Assembly: GCA_028767165.1 (NCBI GenBank)
Contig: JARACJ010000004.1
Location: 62,001-126,000 of the forward strand
Direction: 5' to 3'
Source: Proteobacteria bacterium DTSAM18
GTDB lineage: Bacteria; Myxococcota_A; UBA796; GCA-2862545
Length of the DNA: 64,000 bases
Part shown: piece by piece, positions 43,615 through 55,928 of the stretch
Layout of the letters: the number at the start of each line of letters is the position of its first letter
Numbering within the stretch: the first letter of the stretch is position 1
Position numbers and translations under genes: made by a program
The notes under the pieces: generated by a model
What the model saw: only the letters and a program-made list of their open reading frames with translations
What the model was told of the DNA's origin: nothing
The model's database searches: none

Positions 43615-45831
43615 GTGAGCTTCTCGACGAAGGTACTGCTCGGGGTGGTGGTCGGCCTGTTGGCCGGCCTGTTCTTCGGTGAGGCCGCGGTCGTCTTCCA
43701 GCCCGTCGGGGACGTCTTCATCGGGCTGCTGCAGATGACGGTCCTGCCCTACATCGTCGTGAGCCTGCTGTACAACGTGGGGCGCCTGGACAAGGGACGG
43801 GGGTTGCTGCTGGTCCGTTACGGCGGGGCGGTGCTGCTGATGCTCCTGCTGGTGGGTGTCGTCGCCATCGCGTTCGCCCCGATGGCCTGGCCGGAGCGCA
43901 CCGCCGGCTCCTTCTTCCGGACGTCGCTGACGCAGGTCTCGCAGAAGGTGGATCTGGTGGGCCTGTACGTGCCCTCCAACCCCTTCGAGTCCCTGGCCAC
44001 CTCGATGGTGCCGGCGGTGGTGGTGTTCTGCCTGTTCCTCGGGGCCTCGCTGTCGAACGAGGTCGGCAAGGAGCATGTGCTGACGGTCCTGCACGTGCTC
44101 GAGAACGCCCTCATCCGTCTCAACAAGCTGGTCGTGCGCTTCACCCCCATCGGCGTGGCCGCGGTCACCGCCCACTCCACCGGCACCCTCACCGTGGAAG
44201 AACTGCTGCGGATGCAGGCCTTCCTCCTCAGCTACACGGTCATCGCCTTCGTGCTCGCGTTCGTGGTGCTTCCCGGTGTGCTCGCGATGACCACGCCCGT
44301 CACGTGGCGTCGGTTCTTCCGCATCTGTGGCGGCACCTTCCTGACCATCTTCGCGGCGGGGAAGGTGTTGATCGTGCTCCCGCAGCTCGTGGAGCACGCC
44401 AAGGAGCTGCTCGCCCTGGGCGACGTGGACTCGCCGGAGGTGGAGCAGGACGTCGAGATCCTCCTGCCGCTGGCCTACCCGTTCCCGAGCGTCGGCACGC
44501 TGACCATCGCCATCTTCATCCCCTTTGCCGCGTGGTACCTGGGCGAGACACTGGACATCCAGCAGATGGCGACCTTCCTGGCCGCGCTGATCCCCACCTC
44601 GTTCATCGCACCGGTCAGTTCGTTTCCCTTCCTGCTGGACCTGGTCGGGCTGCCCACGGAGCTGTTCGAGCTGTTCCTGGTCTCCACGGTCTACACCGAC
44701 CGGCTCCGGGTGGTGGTGAGCGGCATCGGCCTCGTCGTCCTGACCGTGGTGGCGGTGTACTGGCTCCATGGCCGGGCGAGGATCCGGTGGAAGGAGGTGG
44801 CCCGCTGGGTGCCCGTGGGGCTCATCGTGGTGGTGGGCACCATCTTCGTCACCAAGCTGGGGCTCACGAAGATGGTCGGCAGCCAGACCGAGGGGTTCCA
44901 GCAGTTCGTCCACATGTCCCTGAGGTGGCCGTCCAATCCCCCCAGGTTGGTCGACGCCAGCGAGGCGGAGGAGATCCCCGCCACGGCCCACCGCTTGATG
45001 GCGATCAAGAACCGGGGCTTCCTGCGGCTTGGCATTCCCGAAGATGGCCTGCCCTTCGGTTTCATCAACGCGGAGGATGAGCCGGTGGGCATGGACGTGG
45101 AGCTCGCCCACATCCTCGCGCTCGAGCTGGGGGTGGAGCTCGAGGTGGTGCGCTACCCGGCAGGCCAGGCCACGGAGGTGCTGCACGCGCAGCAGGTGGA
45201 CCTGTACGGGGGCGGCATCCCCGCGACGCCCGCCAACGCGGCCGGCATGATGCTCAGCGCGCCCTACATGCTGCAGACCATGGCCTTCGTGGTGCCCGTG
45301 GCGGAGCGATCCGACTTCACCTCCGTGGAGGCGATGTCGAAGCTTCGGGATCTGCGCATCGGCTACCGGTCACCGGACGATCGGGCGGCCCTGTGGGCCG
45401 AGGGCGTCGTGGCCCATGCCGAGCTCGTGACGGAGCAGTCCATCCGCCCCTACCTGCGCGGCGAGACGGACCTCGATGCCTTCCTGATCCCGGCGGAGGC
45501 CGGTGCCGCATGGACCATCGTGTACCCGGGCTACGCCGTGGCCGTGCCACTGCCGCGGATCGTCAAGGTTCCCACGGTGTTCGGTCTGCCGGACAGCGAC
45601 GAGACCTGGCGGCACTTCATCGACCAGTGGATCACGCTGCAGGAGACCAGTGGCGTGCTGCAGGAGGTCTACGACTACTGGATCCTGGGGCAGGGCGCGT
45701 ACGCCGGGGGCGATCGCTGGTCGATCCTCTCGGACGTCATCGCGCCCCCCACGCAGGACACCGATCTCGAGACCCCGCTCGAGTTCCCCGGCCTCAAGGA
45801 CGAGGGCTCGATCAGGAGCCCGGACGAATGA
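43615..45831 (+). CDS. Dicarboxylate/amino acid:cation symporter fused to a family-3 solute-binding domain
   Basis: A 738-aa fusion. Residues 1 to about 420 are a DAACS (GltP/DctA-type) symporter with its membrane helices and typical blocks (TPIGVAAVTAHSTGTL, FPSVGTLTIAIFIPFAAWYLG). After a further membrane segment (VPVGLIVVVGTIFVTKLGL), residues about 455-690 form a periplasmic binding-protein domain of the SBP_bac_3 type: RGFLRLGIPEDGLPFGFINAEDEPVGMDVELAHILA, VDLYGGGIPATPANA. In known systems such domains serve ABC importers or chemoreceptors, so tethering one to a secondary symporter is unusual. The start may be the GTG at 43615 (AGGGGG five bases before) or a GTG at 43600. The 3' end overlaps the convergent gene by 20 bases. 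Confidence 0.9.
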   Translation: MSFSTKVLLGVVVGLLAGLFFGEAAVVFQPVGDVFIGLLQMTVLPYIVVSLLYNVGRLDKGRGLLLVRYGGAVLLMLLLVGVVAIAFAPMAWPERTAGSFFRTSLTQVSQKVDLVGLYVPSNPFESLATSMVPAVVVFCLFLGASLSNEVGKEHVLTVLHVLENALIRLNKLVVRFTPIGVAAVTAHSTGTLTVEELLRMQAFLLSYTVIAFVLAFVVLPGVLAMTTPVTWRRFFRICGGTFLTIFAAGKVLIVLPQLVEHAKELLALGDVDSPEVEQDVEILLPLAYPFPSVGTLTIAIFIPFAAWYLGETLDIQQMATFLAALIPTSFIAPVSSFPFLLDLVGLPTELFELFLVSTVYTDRLRVVVSGIGLVVLTVVAVYWLHGRARIRWKEVARWVPVGLIVVVGTIFVTKLGLTKMVGSQTEGFQQFVHMSLRWPSNPPRLVDASEAEEIPATAHRLMAIKNRGFLRLGIPEDGLPFGFINAEDEPVGMDVELAHILALELGVELEVVRYPAGQATEVLHAQQVDLYGGGIPATPANAAGMMLSAPYMLQTMAFVVPVAERSDFTSVEAMSKLRDLRIGYRSPDDRAALWAEGVVAHAELVTEQSIRPYLRGETDLDAFLIPAEAGAAWTIVYPGYAVAVPLPRIVKVPTVFGLPDSDETWRHFIDQWITLQETSGVLQEVYDYWILGQGAYAGGDRWSILSDVIAPPTQDTDLETPLEFPGLKDEGSIRSPDE

Positions 45832-47209
45832 GGACGGTCTGGACCGTCTTGAGCACGATGAGCGCCCAGAGGATCGGGCTCATCTCCTGGATGGCGTACA
45901 GCTCGAACCGCAGCTTCTCCTCGGCGGCATCCACGGTGTTGCCGTAGCGGTACATCACCTGCGCCCAACCGGTGAGGCCGGGCTTGACCGAGAAGCGGGT
46001 GGAGTAGAAGGGGATCTGCTTCTCGAGCTCGCGCACGAAGACGTCGCGCTCGGGACGGGGACCCACCATGGCCATGTCGCCGATGAGCACGTTGTAGAAC
46101 TGCGGGAGCTCGTCGAGGCGGCTGCGGCGGAGGAAGCGGCCGATCGCGGTGACGCGGGGGTCGGTGCTTCCCTGGGACCACTGGGCGCCGGCCTTCTCGG
46201 CGTCGGTGGTCATGGTGCGGAGCTTGTAGATGGTGAAGGGCTTCTCGTTGAGGCCCAGGCGCTCCTGGCTGTAGAACACCGGTCCGCCGTCCTGCAGCTT
46301 GATGGCGATGGCGGCCAGGGCCAGGGGGATGGCGCCGATCAGGAGCCCGACCAGGGCCGTGCCGATGTCGAACAGGCGGGTGGCCGCGGCGAGGGTGGGG
46401 CTGCTGTAGCCGAACTCGGGCCCGAAGAGGATGCCCTGGTCGGCGACGTAGCGGATCGGCACCTTGCCGGTGAGCCGCTTGTACAGGGACGGCATGTCGC
46501 GGACGTCGACGCCCTCGGCCTTGAGCCGCATGAGCGAGGTGACGAGCTCGGGGCGCATGCCGGAGCGGGCGGCCACGACCACCATCTTCACGCCCCGGGT
46601 GGCGACGACGCGGGACAGGTCGTCGCCGTTGCCGAGGATGGGGAGCTCGGGGATGTGGCTCTCGGTGACCACGTCGTCGATGAAGCCGATGGGCTGGAAG
46701 GAGTCCTTCACGTGGTGGGGGATGAGCAGCTCGCGGCCGATGAGGTGACCGCCGTCGCCGGCACCCACGATGAGGGTGGTGATCCGCTCGCCCGGAGCCT
46801 GGATGCGGGACGCCAGGTAGCGCCAGCTGAGGAGCAGCGTGGTGAAGCTCAAGGTGCCGAGGCCGACGATGCCGCGGCCCCAACGCCACTGGATCACCAC
46901 GAAGGACAGCAGCAGCTGGAGCAGGAACGCGCCGGCGACGGCGAACACCAGACGCAGCTGCTCACGGCTCTGGCGGAAGTCGCGGCGGGGGTTGTAGGCG
47001 TCTGCGATGTACAGCAGCAGCATGTGGGACAGCAGGAAGCCCGCGGAGGAGCCCGTCGACACATCGAGGATCTCGACGAGGTTCACCGATTGGCCCATCC
47101 AGGCGAGGCGCAGGAAGTGGCCGAGGTAGATCGCGAGCAGGCCGATGAGCGTGTCGCCCACGATGAGCGTGAGCTGGCGCTTCGTGTACGGGATGCCGAA
47201 GAAGATCAT
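45812..47209 (-). CDS. Polyprenyl-phosphate sugar-1-phosphate transferase
   Basis: Initiates exopolysaccharide or O-unit assembly by moving a sugar phosphate from a nucleotide sugar to undecaprenyl phosphate. It is 465 aa. There are four to five N-terminal membrane helices, a cytoplasmic Rossmann-like domain (TTLIVGAGDGGHLIGREL), another helix (ALVGLLIGAIPLALAAIAI), then the catalytic bacterial sugar transferase domain with YKLRTM, RRSRLDELPQFYNVLIGDM, VGPRPER and KPGLTGWAQV. The architecture is that of WbaP/WcaJ-type enzymes. The start at 47209 has GGAG upstream. The sugar cannot be deduced. Confidence 0.94.
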   Translation of the reverse strand: MIFFGIPYTKRQLTLIVGDTLIGLLAIYLGHFLRLAWMGQSVNLVEILDVSTGSSAGFLLSHMLLLYIADAYNPRRDFRQSREQLRLVFAVAGAFLLQLLLSFVVIQWRWGRGIVGLGTLSFTTLLLSWRYLASRIQAPGERITTLIVGAGDGGHLIGRELLIPHHVKDSFQPIGFIDDVVTESHIPELPILGNGDDLSRVVATRGVKMVVVAARSGMRPELVTSLMRLKAEGVDVRDMPSLYKRLTGKVPIRYVADQGILFGPEFGYSSPTLAAATRLFDIGTALVGLLIGAIPLALAAIAIKLQDGGPVFYSQERLGLNEKPFTIYKLRTMTTDAEKAGAQWSQGSTDPRVTAIGRFLRRSRLDELPQFYNVLIGDMAMVGPRPERDVFVRELEKQIPFYSTRFSVKPGLTGWAQVMYRYGNTVDAAEEKLRFELYAIQEMSPILWALIVLKTVQTVLIRPGS

Positions 47210-47624
47210 CGGGTACTCCAGTGGGGGCAGTCCGGGATCACCATACAGGCTGGGGAGGGGGCGATGACATCGCGCGGACGGGCCTCGACACCGAAGAGAA
47301 CGGCTTCGCTGGTAGGAGGCCCGCACTCTGGTTGATCGGAGTGTCGTCAGAGGCGTCTGCAGGGGTACGTCCCATGGTGCACCCACCGGACCCCATCCGA
47401 CCGATGGTGCGTCTTGCTGATCGGTACGAGGGCGGCTGGTGGACGTTCTTCTGCATGGCTCGTGATCGCACGATGTCTGTTGCCCGGTCCTGCACGGGGG
47501 GTTTCCGATAGTGACGGAGGGCGAGGCGCTCCCCTGCATCGGCATATCGGCACATTCGTGGACGGCTGCTGGGACATCCCGGCGGTGTCCGATCCGGGGT
47601 ACAACGGAGCCGGAGGTGCCCTTG
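47210..47624. other. Intergenic region between divergent genes
   Basis: A 415-base gap between the divergent sugar transferase and GNAT starts. In-frame extensions exist but lack ribosome-binding sites and family similarity. The stretch 47340-47470 contains GATCGG and CCGATGG repeats that could form weak hairpins. No RNA gene or riboswitch is recognised; promoters for both genes are presumably here. Confidence 0.4.
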
Positions 47625-48122
47625 GTGGACATCGGAGGCCAGGTGGTGGTCCGGCCCGTGCAGGCGGGGGACGACCGGGCACTGTCGGACATCATCCGGC
47701 GTGTGCTCGCGGAGTTCGGCGCGAACCGTCCCGGGTTCGCGTGGCAGGACCCGGAGCTCGACGCCATGTCGCGGGCCTATGCCGGCGACGATCGCCTGTA
47801 CGTGGTGGCGGAGCGGGACGGTGAGCTCCTCGGAGGCGCGGGCATCGGTCCGCTGGCCGGCGAGGAAGGCACCTGCGAGCTGCAGAAGATGTACCTGTTG
47901 CCATCCGCCCGGGGGCAGGGTGTGGGCCGGGCGCTGATGGTCCGCCTCCTGCAGGCCGCGCGCCGGCGGGGATACCGCAGGGTCTACCTGGAGACCCTCA
48001 CGGGCATGGACGCGGCCCAGAAGCTGTACCTGGGCTTCGGGTTCGAGCGCCTCGATCGCCCGCTGGGCCAGACCGGACACGGCGGCTGCGATCGGTGGTT
48101 CCTGCTCCACCTGCCCGACTGA
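47625..48122 (+). CDS. GNAT-family N-acetyltransferase
   Basis: A 165-aa acetyltransferase. The start is set at GTG 47625 because GGAGG lies eight bases before it and the fold begins right after (DIGGQVVVRPVQAGDD). Acetyl-CoA-binding motif: LQKMYLLPSARGQGVGRALM, followed by VYLETLTGMDAAQKLYLGFGFERL, the usual motif B region. The substrate is unknown. It is followed by the HAD operon after 76 bases. Confidence 0.88.
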   Translation: MDIGGQVVVRPVQAGDDRALSDIIRRVLAEFGANRPGFAWQDPELDAMSRAYAGDDRLYVVAERDGELLGGAGIGPLAGEEGTCELQKMYLLPSARGQGVGRALMVRLLQAARRRGYRRVYLETLTGMDAAQKLYLGFGFERLDRPLGQTGHGGCDRWFLLHLPD

Positions 48123-48198
48123 TGCGGGGTCGCCCGACCGGGTCTTGACGCGCCCTGCGACGTCCTCCATGTTGCCGCCAGGACCCGGAGGGAGCGGC

Positions 48199-48957
48199 AT
48201 GATCCAGGCAATCACCTTCGATCTGTGGGACACCCTGGTGGTGGACGACTCCGACGAGCCCGTACGGGCCGAGCGGGGCCTGCCGACCAAGGTGGCGGAA
48301 CGCTGGAACATGATCCGCAGCGCCGTCCACGATCAGCGCCCCGACATTCCCGAGGCTGCGGTGGAACAGACCTGGGACTCGGTCAACCGCCTGTTCCGGT
48401 ACCTGTGGAAGAACGAGCACCACACGCCCGACCTCCGCTGGCGCATCGGCCAGGTGTACGACCGCCTGGGGGTGCACCGGGGGCACGAGTTCGACGATCT
48501 CGTGGACCACATCGCACGGATGGAGGTGGTGATCCCGCCGCGTCTCGCGCCGGGGATCGAAGCGTGCCTGGCCACCCTGGCGGCACGGTGGCCGCTGGCG
48601 GTCATCTCGGACGCCATCGTCACGCCGGGTCCGCAGCTGCGGCAGATCCTCGAGGATCACGGCATCGCCCGGCACTTCTCTGCCTTCGTGTTCAGCGACG
48701 AGGTCGGGGCGGCCAAACCCGATCGCAAGGTGTTCGACGAGGCCGCAGAGCGGCTGGGCGTGCCGGTGAAGGCGCTCGCGCACGTGGGCGACCGGGAGGC
48801 CAACGACGTCGCGGGGCCTCATGGCGTGGGGGCGAAGGCCGTGCTGTACACCGGCTGCGTCGACCGGGGCGCCGCATCCACCTCGGCCGACGCCGTGTGC
48901 GCGCACCACGACCAGCTGCCGGCCATCCTCGACGTGCTCGCCGGAGAGATCCCCTGA
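48199..48957 (+). CDS. HAD-superfamily hydrolase
   Basis: A 252-aa hydrolase of the haloacid-dehalogenase subfamily IA type. Motif I is AITFDLWDTLVVDDSDE, where the second Asp is replaced by a Trp-Asp arrangement (DLWDTL) seen in many HAD-IA members. Motif II is LAVISDAIVTPG, motif III the Lys in VGAAKPDRKVF, motif IV HVGDREANDVAG. The start at 48199 has GGAGGGAG upstream. The stop shares one base with the start of the glutamate-cysteine ligase gene (TGATG), so the products are made together. Its substrate is unknown. Confidence 0.87.
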   Translation: MIQAITFDLWDTLVVDDSDEPVRAERGLPTKVAERWNMIRSAVHDQRPDIPEAAVEQTWDSVNRLFRYLWKNEHHTPDLRWRIGQVYDRLGVHRGHEFDDLVDHIARMEVVIPPRLAPGIEACLATLAARWPLAVISDAIVTPGPQLRQILEDHGIARHFSAFVFSDEVGAAKPDRKVFDEAAERLGVPVKALAHVGDREANDVAGPHGVGAKAVLYTGCVDRGAASTSADAVCAHHDQLPAILDVLAGEIP

Positions 48958-50231
48958 TGGACTGGGCATCCGAGCTGGCGGGCCGCTTCGAGCGCGGCTT
49001 CTCGCCCACTCCCCACGTGCTGCGCACGGTTGGCCGCGAAGCCGAGTACCCGGTGGTCCACCCCGACGGCACCGCGGCCGACATCTCGGTGCTGTGGCCC
49101 CACCTGGCCGCGTCCGGGCGGTTCCGGGAGCAGCGGGAGGGGGATCTGCTCGTGGCCCTGGAAGGCGACGAGCTCACCTTCACCGCCGAGGTCGGCAGGG
49201 GCACGATCGAGCTGATCGTCGGTCCGCGGGACGACCTGCTGCAGATCAAGGCCGACATCGAGCGCGGCATGGAGGCCATGCTCGCCGCGGCCGACGCCGA
49301 GGGGCTGTGGATCCTCGGCTACGGCGTGCAGCCGGTCACGCCCGCGAGTGTGGCGCTGATGACCCCCAAGCAGCGCTACGGTGTGTTGCACCAGGTGCTC
49401 GGGGATGCCTGGCTCTGGTTCACGGCCACCTCGGCCGATCAGGTGCACGCGGCTGTCAGCCGCGACGAGGTGGTGGCCGCGACCAACGTGGCCAACCTGC
49501 TCGCCCCCGTCACCGTGGCGCTCACGGCCAACTCCGCCATCATGAACGGCGAGCCCGTGGGCGTGTGCAGTGCCCGAGAGGCCACCATGGGGGCGATCCA
49601 CGCCGAGGGGAGCCGTCACGGCATGGTCGCGAGGCCATCGGCCGACCTCGCCGACTGGATCGGCAACACCTTCGACCTGCACTTCCTGATGGAGCGCACC
49701 AACGGCGACAACAAGCCCCACGAGGGCAGCTTCGCCCAGTGGCTGCAGGCCCACCACACGGTGAGCGTCGACGACGCCTTCGCCGCCTGGCTGCACCACG
49801 ACCACTACATCTGGAACTCGGCACGTCCCCGCAGCGCCCACGGCACCGTCGAGATGCGGGCCCCCTGTCAGCAGCCCTGGCGGGAGCACATGGCGGCCTC
49901 CGCGCTCGGCGTCGCAATGCTGCAGGCCCACCGGTCCATCGGGGCGTTCCTGGAGCGGGAGCTCGGCGCGAACCCGTGGCCGGCCATGCGTCAGTGGCAT
50001 CCCCAAGCGGTTCGCGAGGGTCTGGCGTCCGATGAGCCAGTTCCCGGGCTGATCCGGGGGGTTCTCGATCGGTGTGCCGAAGGACTGCTTGCGCGAGGGC
50101 GCGGAGAGGAGGTCCTGCTCGACCCGCTCTTCGACCGGCTGCAGCAGCGGTGCAACCCCGCCCAGCGCTCCGTCCGGGTCTTCGAGGAGGAGGGTCTGGC
50201 CGGTTTCCTGCGCCACGTGAGGGTCCGCTGA
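48957..50231 (+). CDS. Glutamate-cysteine ligase-like protein (GCS2 family)
   Basis: ATP-dependent ligase of the GCS2 / plant-type GshA family, 424 aa. Seen motifs: TVGREAEYPVVHPDG near residue 30 (ATP/Mg-binding Glu), FTAEVGRGTIELIVGP, GYGVQPVTPAS, LTANSAIMNGEPV and ARPRSAHGTVEMRAPCQQP. Members make gamma-glutamyl-cysteine or other gamma-glutamyl amides. In this gene the partner set (HAD phosphatase upstream, PPP phosphatase downstream, each sharing one base) is unlike a standard glutathione operon, so another gamma-glutamyl product is possible. No gshB is nearby. Confidence 0.85.
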   Translation: MDWASELAGRFERGFSPTPHVLRTVGREAEYPVVHPDGTAADISVLWPHLAASGRFREQREGDLLVALEGDELTFTAEVGRGTIELIVGPRDDLLQIKADIERGMEAMLAAADAEGLWILGYGVQPVTPASVALMTPKQRYGVLHQVLGDAWLWFTATSADQVHAAVSRDEVVAATNVANLLAPVTVALTANSAIMNGEPVGVCSAREATMGAIHAEGSRHGMVARPSADLADWIGNTFDLHFLMERTNGDNKPHEGSFAQWLQAHHTVSVDDAFAAWLHHDHYIWNSARPRSAHGTVEMRAPCQQPWREHMAASALGVAMLQAHRSIGAFLERELGANPWPAMRQWHPQAVREGLASDEPVPGLIRGVLDRCAEGLLARGRGEEVLLDPLFDRLQQRCNPAQRSVRVFEEEGLAGFLRHVRVR

Positions 50232-51088
50232 TGTGGTGGGTGTTCATGGCGGCAGCCCTTGCAGGGCCTACTCGGGTGGTGGCGGTGGGCGACGTGCACG
50301 GTGACCTGGCGCGTGCCAGGGCCGCGTTCGCGCTCGGGGGCCTCGTCGACGACGACGGGCGGTGGTCCGGTGGCTCGACGGTGGTCGTCCAGGTGGGCGA
50401 TCAGCTCGATCGCGGCCACGAGGAGCGGGCGCTGATGGACTGGCTGGCGGGTCTGCGGGTGCAGGCCGAGGCCGCCGGGGGCCGGGTGGTGCCGCTGCTG
50501 GGCAACCACGAGATCATGAACGCCCAGGGTGACTTCCGGTACGTGTCGCCCCGGGGCTTCGAGGACTTCGCCGATCAGGCCGAGCACCTGCCGGAGGCCC
50601 TGAAGGGCCGGGTGCCGCCCAAGGTCCAGGGCCGCGCGGCCGCCTTCCTGCCAGGCGGCAGCTTCGCCCGGCGCCTGGCGAACCAGCCCGTCACCTTCGC
50701 CCACGGCGGCACGCTGTTCGTCCACGGCGGGCTGCACAAGGAGCACGTGGACTACGGGCTGCAGCGGCTCAACGAGGAGACCCAGGCGTGGCTGCGGGGG
50801 GAGCGGGCGAGCCTGCCCTACCCGATGCTCACCGACACGGCGCCGGTGTGGACCCGCGCGCTGTCGGTGGGCAGTCCGCAGGCGGAGGCCTGTGCCGAGG
50901 CGGAGGCGCTGCTCGATCGCCTGGGACTGCAGCGGATGGTGGTGGCCCACACCCCTCAGCCCACCGGGATCGGCAGCGTGTGCGATGGCCGCGTGTGGCG
51001 GGTCGACGTGGGGCTGTCGGAGCACTACGGCGGGCCCCTCCAGGTACTCGAGATCGTCGGCGACGAGGTTCGCGTCATCCGGGAGTAG
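50231..51088 (+). CDS. Exported calcineurin-like phosphoprotein phosphatase
   Basis: Metal-dependent PPP/calcineurin-type phosphatase, 285 aa. All metal and phosphate motifs are present: GDVHGDLARA, GDQLDRGHE, GNHEIMNAQG, the His in VHGGLHKEH and HTPQPTG. This pattern is close to the Shewanella-like phosphatase group. The N-terminus MWWVFMAAALAGP is a short signal peptide, suggesting a periplasmic enzyme. The start overlaps the ligase stop by one base. It is the last gene of the HAD-ligase-phosphatase operon, followed by the repeat-filled gap. Confidence 0.9.
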   Translation: MWWVFMAAALAGPTRVVAVGDVHGDLARARAAFALGGLVDDDGRWSGGSTVVVQVGDQLDRGHEERALMDWLAGLRVQAEAAGGRVVPLLGNHEIMNAQGDFRYVSPRGFEDFADQAEHLPEALKGRVPPKVQGRAAAFLPGGSFARRLANQPVTFAHGGTLFVHGGLHKEHVDYGLQRLNEETQAWLRGERASLPYPMLTDTAPVWTRALSVGSPQAEACAEAEALLDRLGLQRMVVAHTPQPTGIGSVCDGRVWRVDVGLSEHYGGPLQVLEIVGDEVRVIRE

Positions 51089-51090
51089 CA

Positions 51091-51160
51091 GGCGCGGAGA
51101 CGGCCTGCCGGCCCGGTCGCCGCTGGGGCGCGGAGACGGCCTGCCGGCCCGGTCGCCGCC
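51091..51160. repeat. 36-bp tandem repeat, two copies
   Basis: Two nearly identical 36-base units starting at 51091 and 51127 (GGCGCGGAGACGGCCTGCCG...). They begin two bases after the phosphatase stop and directly adjoin the dispersed element copy B. They are non-coding. Confidence 0.85.
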
Positions 51161-51163
51161 GGT

Positions 51164-51373
51164 GCTTCGTCGCTTCCGTCGGGACGTACAGGAGTACGTC
51201 CTCTCCCTTGCTCCTCGCCCCGACGGCGACCGGGCGCGGCAGGCCTCGGGTGTGCGGCTGAAGGGGGGGCGCTGGGATTGCCTTCGCGTTCGGGGCGGGT
51301 CGACGGAAGGGGCGCTCGGCGCCCTGCCGGCCCCCGATGCTTCGTCGCGATGCTCCTCGCCTCGCCGGCCCCC
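51164..51373 (-). repeat. Dispersed intergenic element, copy B
   Basis: Inverted copy of the element at 39068-39288. Conserved blocks appear in reverse order on the plus strand: GCTTCGTCGCTTC, a hairpin, TCCCTTGCTCCTCGCC, GTGTGCGGCTGAAG, CTGGGATTGC, GGGCGCTCGG, CCCCCGATGCTTCGTCGC and GCTCCTCGCCTCGCCGG. The hairpin is GGACGTAC (51182-51189), loop AGGA, GTACGTCC (51194-51201). It differs from copy A by a compensated base pair. The remaining gap (51374-51517) holds only the terminator-like hairpin. Confidence 0.8.
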
Positions 51374-51473
51374 AGGACGCCTCTGGGTGGTGGTCGGTGG
51401 ACGCAGAAGCGGAGGAGCGGGTTCGGCGGGTGGGGGTCTGTGCCACCCTCCGCTTCCTCCGCTTCCTCCGCGT

Positions 51474-51507
51474 GAGCGCCGCGGGCACGTCGTGCCTGCG
51501 GGCGCTC
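51474..51507 (-). terminator. Terminator-like hairpin after the MopE-type gene
   Basis: GAGCGCC (51474-51480) pairs with GGCGCTC (51501-51507). Eight further inner pairs (one G-U) are closed by a three-base loop, with one bulged G. It lies just beyond the 3' end of the minus-strand gene ending at 51518. There is no T tract. Confidence 0.5.
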
Positions 51508-51517
51508 GCGGGGTTCG

Positions 51518-55690
<4,173 letters not shown>

Positions 55691-55928
55691 GTCGGATTCC
55701 CACCTGGTTGCGGTGGGGGGACTCAAGTGGTTCCGGTACGCCCCCCCACCGGCTCGACGAACCACCGGACACCCTGATGTCTGGCGGAAGTCATGGCGAT
55801 GCAGGCTCGATACGGCGCGTCAGGGCGGGTCCCGTCCGTTGCGGACCCATCCGGCGGGTTGCGGGGCTCGAACGCCGCGGCCCCCGACCGAGGGAGGCGA
55901 GGCGTGGGTGGACGCGCTCCTGGAGGGC

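Noticed and set aside
47511-47624. An N-terminal extension of the GNAT protein from an upstream GTG.
   Set aside because: The added residues are unlike GNAT proteins and lack a ribosome-binding site; GGAGG is placed correctly only for GTG 47625.
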